Assembly (NCBI RefSeq): GCF_022763305.1
Contig: NZ_JALEGT010000041.1
Coordinates: forward strand, 1-64,000
Direction: 5' to 3'
Source of the DNA: Marivita sp.
GTDB lineage: Bacteria; Pseudomonadota; Alphaproteobacteria; Rhodobacterales; Rhodobacteraceae
DNA: 64,000 nt
Every line of letters begins with the position of its first letter. The stretch's first letter is position 1. Shown here in pieces: positions 57,450 to 64,000 of the stretch. Both the position numbers and the translations under genes were made by a program. Under the pieces are notes generated by a model. That model was not told the DNA's origin and did not search any database. It saw nothing but the letters and a program-made list of their open reading frames with translations.

Positions 57450-58835
57450 ATGGACACACTCATCCTCTCGCGCATCCAGTTCGGTGCGAATATCTCGTTC
57501 CACATCCTGTTCCCGACCATCACGATTGCCCTCGGATGGGTGCTGCTCTTCTTCAAGCTGCGCTTTGCCCGCACCGGCGACCAGAAATGGGTCGAAGCCT
57601 ACCGCTTCTGGGTCAAGGTCTTTGCGCTCAGCTTTGCGATGGGCGTGGTGTCGGGCATCACCATGTCGTTCCAGTTCGGCACCAACTGGCCGGGTTTCAT
57701 GGAAAGCGTCGGAAATATCGCAGGCCCGCTTCTGGCCTATGAAGTGATGACCGCCTTCTTCCTCGAAGCCGTGTTCCTTGGGATCATGCTGTTCGGCATG
57801 TCAAAAGTGCCAAGCTGGCTGCACACGCTGTCCACCTTCCTTGTGGCGTTCGGGACCACCATGTCCGCCTTCTGGATTCTTGTCCTGAACTCGTGGATGC
57901 ACACCCCCGCCGGGTTCGAGATGCGCGATGGCGTGGCGTTCGCGACCGATTGGTGGGCGATCATCTTCAACCCGTCGATGCCCTACCGCCTTGTTCACAT
58001 GTTGCTCGCCTCTGGCCTGACCGTCGCGTTCCTGCTGGCCGGTCTGAGCGCGTTCCGCTGGCTGATCGGCGACCGGTCGAATGGCGTGCGCGCCACGCTG
58101 AAGACCGGGATGACCATCGGTGCGGTGCTGATCCCGCTGCAAATTCTTGCAGGCGACTTCCACGGCCTGAACACGCTGGAACATCAGCCGCAGAAGGTCG
58201 CGGCGATGGAGGGCAATTGGGAAACCGGGCCGAACGTGCCGCTGGTGCTGTTCGCCATCCCGAACGAGGAAACACGTTCCAACGATTTCGAGATCGGCAT
58301 CCCGAATGGGGCGTCGCTGATCCTCAAGCACTCGCTGGACGGGATTGTTCCGGGGCTCAACGACTTTGTGGCGGAAGACGGCACCGTGATGCACCCGCCG
58401 GTGGCCCCTGTCTTCTACAGCTTCCGCATCATGGTGGCGACAGGCATGGCGATGCTGCTGCTCAGCTGGTCCGCCGTGTTCTTCATGGCCCGCAAGAAGC
58501 GCGGTGTCGAAGGCCTGCCGACACCGCTGCTCTGGGCGATGGTGCCGATGGCCTTCTCGGGCTGGGTCGCCACCCTGGCCGGGTGGTACACGACCGAGAT
58601 TGGCCGCCAACCATGGCTGGTGCAAGGCGTGCTGACGACCGAAGCCGCCGTGGCCGATGTGCCTGCCCCGATGGTCGCCTCGACCCTGATCGTATACCTG
58701 GCGATCTATGCTGCGCTGCTTGCCGCTTATATCGGCGTGCTGTTCTACCTTGCCCGCAAGGCAGCCAAGGGCGAACCGCTTGGCCCTCGGGTACCGGTGT
58801 CAGGCGAAGCCCAAGTCACTGTTGCGGCGGAGTAA
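57450..58835 (+). CDS. cydA: Cytochrome bd-type ubiquinol oxidase subunit I (CioA-like)
   Basis: Subunit I oxidises ubiquinol and reduces oxygen without pumping protons. The 461-residue protein has about nine membrane helices. His18 (SFHILFPT) and His183 (YRLVHMLLA) are heme ligands, Glu99 and Glu107 lie in YEVMTAFFLEA, and GRQPW is near the C-terminus. The quinol loop after GDFHGLNTLEHQPQK is short, as in the cyanide-insensitive CioA branch. ATG 57450 fits the family. cydB follows after three bases. Confidence 0.95.
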   Translation: MDTLILSRIQFGANISFHILFPTITIALGWVLLFFKLRFARTGDQKWVEAYRFWVKVFALSFAMGVVSGITMSFQFGTNWPGFMESVGNIAGPLLAYEVMTAFFLEAVFLGIMLFGMSKVPSWLHTLSTFLVAFGTTMSAFWILVLNSWMHTPAGFEMRDGVAFATDWWAIIFNPSMPYRLVHMLLASGLTVAFLLAGLSAFRWLIGDRSNGVRATLKTGMTIGAVLIPLQILAGDFHGLNTLEHQPQKVAAMEGNWETGPNVPLVLFAIPNEETRSNDFEIGIPNGASLILKHSLDGIVPGLNDFVAEDGTVMHPPVAPVFYSFRIMVATGMAMLLLSWSAVFFMARKKRGVEGLPTPLLWAMVPMAFSGWVATLAGWYTTEIGRQPWLVQGVLTTEAAVADVPAPMVASTLIVYLAIYAALLAAYIGVLFYLARKAAKGEPLGPRVPVSGEAQVTVAAE

Positions 58836-58838
58836 GCC

Positions 58839-59849
58839 ATGGACCTGTTCGGAGACCCGGCCACCTGGCTGCCCCTCGCCTTCGCCGCGCTGCTTGGGCT
58901 GTCGATCCTGATCTACGTCGTCCTTGACGGGTTCGACCTTGGCGTGGGGGTTCTGTTCCCCTTCGCCGCGCCCGATGAAAAAGACCGCATGGTCGCCTCC
59001 ATCGGCCCGTTCTGGGACGCGAACGAAACTTGGCTGGTGCTGGCCATCGGCATCCTGCTGGTGGCCTTCCCATCGGCTCATGGTACGATCCTGACCGCAC
59101 TTTATCTGCCCGTTGCCGTTATGCTGGTTGGCCTGATCCTGCGTGGTGTCTCGTTCGAGTTCCGCGTCAAGGCGCCGATCCGGCACAAGGGCGCGTGGGA
59201 TGCCGCGTTCTACATCGGCTCGATGATGACGTCGCTCAGCCAGGGCTACATGCTGGGCATGTACATTATGGGGCTGGAGGTGACGGCCTTTACGCTGGCC
59301 TTCTCGGCAGTGACGGCTGTGTTCCTGACCGTGGCCTACAGCTTCATCGGCGCAACCTGGCTGATCCTGAAGACCGAAGGCGCGTTGCAACTGAAAGCGG
59401 TCGAATGGTCCAAAGGCGGGATCTGGGGTGTCGTGCTGGGCATGGGCGCGGTCTCGCTGGCGTCACCCTTGGTCAGCGAGCGCATTTTCGACAAGTGGTT
59501 CACGATGCCCGAGTTCTTCCTGCTGCTGCCTTTGCCTCTCATGTCCGGCGCTCTGATCGTGCTCCTGTGGCTGGCACTCCACCGCCTGCCCACCAGCGAT
59601 GACAGCTTTGCGTGGTTCCCCTTCGCCGCAACCATCGTGCTTTTCGTGCTGGGCTTTTTCGGGATGGCCTATTCGTTCTACCCGTTCATCGTGCCGGAAC
59701 AACTGACGATCTACGAAGCGGCCAGCGCGCCCGAAAGCCTGTTCATCATCCTGATCGGCACACTTTTCGTGCTGCCGATGATCCTGGGATACACAGCATT
59801 GGCCTACACGGTGTTCCGGGGCAAGGCGACGGCGCTCAGCTACGAGTAG
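58839..59849 (+). CDS. cydB: Cytochrome bd-type ubiquinol oxidase subunit II (CioB-like)
   Basis: Subunit II is the structural partner of CydA. The 336-residue protein has about eight membrane helices and starts with the family N-terminus near WLPLAFAALLGLSILIYVVL and the FDLGVGVLFPF and FWDANETWLV motifs. It follows cydA after three bases. No CydX-like small subunit is visible, and CydCD assembly genes are not in the window. Confidence 0.95.
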   Translation: MDLFGDPATWLPLAFAALLGLSILIYVVLDGFDLGVGVLFPFAAPDEKDRMVASIGPFWDANETWLVLAIGILLVAFPSAHGTILTALYLPVAVMLVGLILRGVSFEFRVKAPIRHKGAWDAAFYIGSMMTSLSQGYMLGMYIMGLEVTAFTLAFSAVTAVFLTVAYSFIGATWLILKTEGALQLKAVEWSKGGIWGVVLGMGAVSLASPLVSERIFDKWFTMPEFFLLLPLPLMSGALIVLLWLALHRLPTSDDSFAWFPFAATIVLFVLGFFGMAYSFYPFIVPEQLTIYEAASAPESLFIILIGTLFVLPMILGYTALAYTVFRGKATALSYE

Positions 59850-59880
59850 CGGCGCGCACCGCTGCTATACGGGCACAAAA

Positions 59881-59902
59881 GAGGGGGCCGCGGGGCCCCC
59901 TC
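59881..59902. terminator. Terminator between cydB and serA
   Basis: GAGGGGGCC pairs with GGCCCCCTC around GCGG. TTTTGTG follows on the minus strand, favouring serA termination; it also lies 31 bases after the cydB stop. Confidence 0.8.
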
Positions 59903-59933
59903 AAAGTCTACCGGATCGGTGGTGCCTGACGGA

Positions 59934-61529
59934 TCAGGCGACGTCAAACTGCAGCGGTTTGACCTGCCGGAACAGGCCCGTCGCCTTGAGCTTGTCCACC
60001 ACATTGGCGGGCACCGGCTCGTCCACGTACAGCAGCGCAATCGCCTCACCCTTTGCAGCCGAGCGGCCCAGGGTGAAGTTCGCGATGTTCACGTTGTTCT
60101 GGCCCATGGTCATGCCCAGCGTCCCGATGATGCCCGGCACGTCTTCGTTCGTGGTGTAGACCATATGCGCCCCGATCTCGGCGTCGATATTGATGCCCTT
60201 GATCTGGATGAAGCGCGGCTTGCCGTCGCTGAACACCGTGCCTGCGATGGAGCGTTCGCGTTCCGCCGTCACCACGGTCACCTTGATGTAGCCGTCAAAG
60301 GCACCGGATTTCGCCTGATTGGTGGTGCTGATCTTGATGCCGCGCTCCTTGGCGATAAGCGGCGCGCTGACCATGTTCACGTCCGGATTGACCCGCTTCA
60401 TGATGCCCGAAATCGCGGAACAGTTCAGGGCATCTAGATTCATCTGCGCGACGGACCCGTCGTAAAGAATGTTGATCGCCTTGATCGGCTCGTCGGTCAT
60501 CTGGCCGATAAAGCTGCCCAGGTGATCGGCTAGTTTGATCCACGGGCCCATGATCTTGGCTTCCTCGGCGGTCACCGACGGCATGTTGAGCGCGTTTTCA
60601 ACAGCACCGGTCAGCAGGTAGTTGGCCATCTGCTCGGCCACCTGAAGCGCCACGTTTTCCTGCGCTTCGGTGGTTGCCGCGCCAAGGTGCGGGGTGCAGA
60701 CCACGTTGGGCAGGTTGAAGAGCGGATTCTCGGTGGCGGGTTCTTCGCTGAACACGTCGAACGCGGCACCTGCCACATGGCCGGATTTGAGCAGATCGGC
60801 CAACGCCTCTTCATCGACCAGACCACCACGGGCACAGTTGATGATCCGCACGCCTTTCTTGGTCTTCTCGAGGTTCTCGCGGCTCAGGATGTTACGGGTC
60901 TGATCCGTCAGCGGCACATGCAGGGTGATGAAATCGGCACGCTTGAGCAGGTCGTCGAATTCGACCTTCTCGACCTGCATCTGCTTGGCCTTGTCTTCAC
61001 CGAGGAAGGGATCGTAGGCGATGACCTTCATCTTCAGGCCACGGGCACGATCACAGACGATACCGCCGATATTGCCCGCGCCGATCACGCCCAGCGTCTT
61101 GCCGGTGAGTTCCACACCCATGAATTTCGACTTTTCCCACTTGCCCGCATGGGTCGAAGCAGACGCTTCCGGGATTTGACGCGCACAGGCGAACATCATG
61201 GCAATCGCGTGTTCGGCGGTGGTGATCATGTTGCCGAAGGGCGTGTTCATGACGATCACGCCTTTCTTAGAGGCGGCGTCCTTGTCGATGTTGTCGGTGC
61301 CGATCCCGGCGCGGCCGATCACCTTGAGGTTGGTCGCGTTCTCGAGGATCGTCGGCGTGACCTTGGTGGCCGAGCGGATCGCAAGGCCATCATATTCGCC
61401 GATCACTTCGGCCAGCTTGTCCTTGTCCTTGCCCAGTTCGGGGCGGAAATCGACCTCGATCCCACGGTCCTTGAAGATCTGGACGGCGGCATCGGAAAGT
61501 TTGTCAGAGATGAGTACACGGGGGGCCAT
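59934..61529 (-). CDS. serA: D-3-phosphoglycerate dehydrogenase
   Basis: SerA opens the serine pathway by oxidising 3-phosphoglycerate. The 531-residue protein has the substrate domain, the NAD-binding domain with GVIGAGNIGG, the catalytic arginine in NCARGGLVDEE and histidine in CTPHLGAATTE, an intervening domain and a C-terminal ACT domain (about 455-531) for serine feedback. The start at 61529 (MAPRVLIS) is supported by the family; the frame extends upstream in error. It follows serC. Confidence 0.96.
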   Translation of the reverse strand: MAPRVLISDKLSDAAVQIFKDRGIEVDFRPELGKDKDKLAEVIGEYDGLAIRSATKVTPTILENATNLKVIGRAGIGTDNIDKDAASKKGVIVMNTPFGNMITTAEHAIAMMFACARQIPEASASTHAGKWEKSKFMGVELTGKTLGVIGAGNIGGIVCDRARGLKMKVIAYDPFLGEDKAKQMQVEKVEFDDLLKRADFITLHVPLTDQTRNILSRENLEKTKKGVRIINCARGGLVDEEALADLLKSGHVAGAAFDVFSEEPATENPLFNLPNVVCTPHLGAATTEAQENVALQVAEQMANYLLTGAVENALNMPSVTAEEAKIMGPWIKLADHLGSFIGQMTDEPIKAINILYDGSVAQMNLDALNCSAISGIMKRVNPDVNMVSAPLIAKERGIKISTTNQAKSGAFDGYIKVTVVTAERERSIAGTVFSDGKPRFIQIKGINIDAEIGAHMVYTTNEDVPGIIGTLGMTMGQNNVNIANFTLGRSAAKGEAIALLYVDEPVPANVVDKLKATGLFRQVKPLQFDVA

Positions 61530-61618
61530 GTCAGTGGTCCTTTGAAAATATGGGAGGGGTGGCGGGCACATGCCCGCCCTACGCATTTTGGGGAGGCCGG
61601 GCTTCAGCCCGGCGCGCG

Positions 61619-62773
<1,155 letters not shown>

Positions 62774-62850
62774 TTTAGCTACCCTTCCAGATAAGCGCCC
62801 CTCGTTGGGGAGGGGTGTCCCACGAATCGGATACCCGAATCCCAAGAAAA
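62774..62850 (-). ncRNA. Possible serC leader RNA
   Basis: The 5' region of serC on the minus strand has a TCGG-GTAT-CCGA mini-hairpin (62827-62838) and a CCCCTC/GAGGGG hairpin (62798-62815) close to the ribosome binding site. A conserved serC RNA motif is known in alphaproteobacteria at this place; I compare from memory only. Confidence 0.4.
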
Positions 62851-62875
62851 TATGCAAGTAATAAAACGCCCTATC

Positions 62876-62915
62876 ATGCAGACCAATGCAGTCTTTTGCA
62901 GAACGATGCAGGAAC
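62876..62915. repeat. Four 10-base-phased WTGCAG repeats
   Basis: ATGCAG, ATGCAG, TTGCAG and ATGCAG begin at 62876, 62886, 62896 and 62906, exactly ten bases apart. Such helical phasing suggests tandem protein binding sites. They lie upstream of serC and of the small plus-strand frame at 62918. Confidence 0.55.
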
Positions 62916-62917
62916 AA

Positions 62918-63085
62918 ATGTTTCCGATTGGCACAAAACTGACACAGCAGGTTCTGCCAATGTTCCCGCGCTCACAAAAGAAAACCCCGGCGCGACGGCA
63001 ATCGCAACCGGGGTTAAAAGCGCATGTGAAGCTACCCAACTTCCCGGACACGATAGCCCGGTTTGGGCCGGTGCGCCAGCCATAA
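62918..63085 (+). CDS. Possible small basic protein, 55 residues
   Basis: An ATG preceded by AGGA at four-base spacing opens a 55-codon frame ending 28 bases before the primase gene. The product is basic and proline-rich. Against it, a terminator-like hairpin lies within the frame and two minus-strand frames also cross the region. It may be part of the element that carries the primase. Confidence 0.25.
   Translation: MFPIGTKLTQQVLPMFPRSQKKTPARRQSQPGLKAHVKLPNFPDTIARFGPVRQP
62983..63015 (-). terminator. Terminator at the element edge
   Basis: AACCCCGG (62983-62990) pairs with CCGGGGTT (63008-63015), with an inner GCGA/TCGC pairing. TTCTTTTG follows on the minus strand, so it would stop minus-strand transcription coming from the primase side before serC. 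Confidence 0.6.
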
Positions 63086-63113
63086 TCCTGCGGCATTTCT
63101 GCGGGGTGGCGGT

Positions 63114-63911
63114 ATGACGATCCCGTTCAACATCTTCCCGGTGGGGCCTGACAAGGCCCCGCTAATCAAGGGCTGGCAAGAGGCCGCGACCCGCGACCCT
63201 GAGACCATCGCCGAATGGCAGGCGCAAGGCGTCCGGGCATGGGGCATCCCGACCGGCGCGCGCAACGGTCTGTTTGTGATCGACCTGGACGTGGACAAGG
63301 ACACGGGCGAGCGGATAGGGCGCGATAGCTTGCTGGCACTGCCGCGCTATGCGGACCTGTATGACCATGCCTTTGTCGCCACGCCCTCAGGTGGGCGGCA
63401 CATCTACTGCCAGCACTTCGACGGGGCGCGCAACAGCACGTCCAAGATCGGTCCCAAGATCGACACTCGCGGGGAAGGCGGCTACGTGGTCGCCCCCGGC
63501 TCTCAGGTTGCGGGCGGCTTCTATGTCGGCAGCGTTCCCGAAGTCCTGCCCCCTGTCCCGATGGGCTTGCGGGCGATGCTGCTGCACACGCCGACCGCGC
63601 CCCAGCGGACCTTTGACCGCCTGACCCCCACGGGCGAGGTTGAGGAACTGCTGGGGCACATTTCACCGGACCTGTCCTATCAGGATTGGGTGTCCGTCCT
63701 CATGGCGCTGCACGACCGCTACGGCGGCTCTGAGGAAGGGCTGGCGCTTGCGGATCGGTGGAGCGCGGGCGGGTCCAAGTATCGCAAGGGCGAGGTTGCC
63801 GCCAAGTGGCGCAGCTTCAAGCGCTGCGGCGTGTCCTGGGCGACCATCCCGGCGCTGGCCCGCCAGAACGGGGCTGACCTCTCTGACATTGCGCGGAGGT
63901 GGGCGGCATGA
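63114..63911 (+). CDS. Bifunctional DNA primase/polymerase, phage-type
   Basis: The 265-residue protein starts at ATG 63114 with the prim-pol N-terminal domain: FPVGPDKAPLIKGWQEAA, GIPTGARNGLFVIDLDVD with catalytic acids, TPSGGRHIYCQH and RGEGGYVVAPGS. A C-terminal part (about 190-265) resembles the PriCT-type primase domain. Such genes belong to prophages, plasmids and integrative elements. It overlaps the next gene by four bases. No integrase is visible within the window. Confidence 0.85.
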   Translation: MTIPFNIFPVGPDKAPLIKGWQEAATRDPETIAEWQAQGVRAWGIPTGARNGLFVIDLDVDKDTGERIGRDSLLALPRYADLYDHAFVATPSGGRHIYCQHFDGARNSTSKIGPKIDTRGEGGYVVAPGSQVAGGFYVGSVPEVLPPVPMGLRAMLLHTPTAPQRTFDRLTPTGEVEELLGHISPDLSYQDWVSVLMALHDRYGGSEEGLALADRWSAGGSKYRKGEVAAKWRSFKRCGVSWATIPALARQNGADLSDIARRWAA

Positions 63912-64000
63912 CTGTGATTAACATGGGCGATATGCGCCGGTCCCGCGCGTCCGAGATTGAAAACCGCCTCGTGAGCCTTGGGGCAATCGAGGCGGTGTTG
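63908..64000 (+). CDS. Start of gene overlapping the primase (partial)
   Basis: An ATG overlaps the primase stop (ATGA) and the frame stays open for 31 codons to the window end, beginning MTVINMGDMRRSRASEIENR. The visible part has no recognisable domain. In related elements an ATPase or helicase gene often follows the prim-pol gene, but nothing here proves that. Confidence 0.55.
   Translation, partial: MTVINMGDMRRSRASEIENRLVSLGAIEAVL

Noticed and set aside
62779..63096. Minus-strand 105-codon frame upstream of serC
   Set aside because: It crosses the terminator hairpin, the phased repeats and the serC leader; no ribosome binding site or family match.

Overview
The window reads as chromosomal DNA of an alphaproteobacterium of the order Rhodobacterales, most likely the Roseobacter group. 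The basis is high GC, tightly packed genes with many 1 to 8 base overlaps, and family content typical of that group: a DmdC-like acyl-CoA dehydrogenase, bacterial ALDH16, a TRAP binding protein, AlkB, a cyanide-insensitive-type bd oxidase, and an alphaproteobacterial LexA box (GAAC-N7-GAAC) upstream of dnaE2. No rRNA, tRNA, CRISPR array or insertion sequence was recognised. Species cannot be named from the sequence alone.

Layout. 0-6.4 kb: DsbA-like oxidoreductase and DUF721 protein (minus), mutY and alkB (plus), peroxiredoxin (minus), then FAD reductase, rsmD and a 58-residue protein (plus). 6.4-15.4 kb: a TRAP binding protein and a Tat-exported metallo-hydrolase diverge from a region rich in inverted repeats; then an MFS carrier coupled to a Sua5-type tRNA-modification gene, an acyl-CoA dehydrogenase with a metallo-hydrolase, YqgE and a DsbD-N-like periplasmic protein. 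15.4-21.7 kb: an RND pump with its adaptor, MoaB and a uracil-DNA glycosylase. 21.8-25.6 kb: a compact operon pyrB, two small membrane proteins, a dihydroorotase homologue that has lost catalytic residues, and plsY. 25.6-34.8 kb: msrA/msrB, hydantoinase A, queG, a GST-fold protein, mtgA, a small four-helix membrane protein, and a fatty acid hydroxylase fused to an acyltransferase. 35-41.4 kb: gltD, a GFA-family gene and gltB joined by 4-base overlaps. 41.6-48.7 kb: uppP, rlmH, rsfS, a deoC / small membrane protein / ALDH16 operon, a glycosyltransferase-like gene and a phosphopantetheinyl transferase. 48.8-52.2 kb: dnaE2 behind an SOS box, then a monooxygenase-fold protein. 52.3-57.1 kb: sseA with an aromatic/aspartate aminotransferase, smpB, a sodium:amino-acid symporter and UspA. 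57.4-59.8 kb: a cydAB/cioAB oxidase. 59.9-62.8 kb: serC and serA. The last kilobase holds a primase-polymerase gene and the start of an overlapping gene, which look like the edge of a prophage or integrated element.

Most of the window is housekeeping. The points that stand out are the pseudo-dihydroorotase with its two membrane partners next to pyrB, the hydroxylase-acyltransferase fusion, an orphan SOS-linked DnaE2 without its C-terminal domain, a GFA gene embedded in the glutamate synthase operon, and three copies of a bipartite palindrome between genes. I did not find one clearly new multi-gene defence or biosynthetic system.
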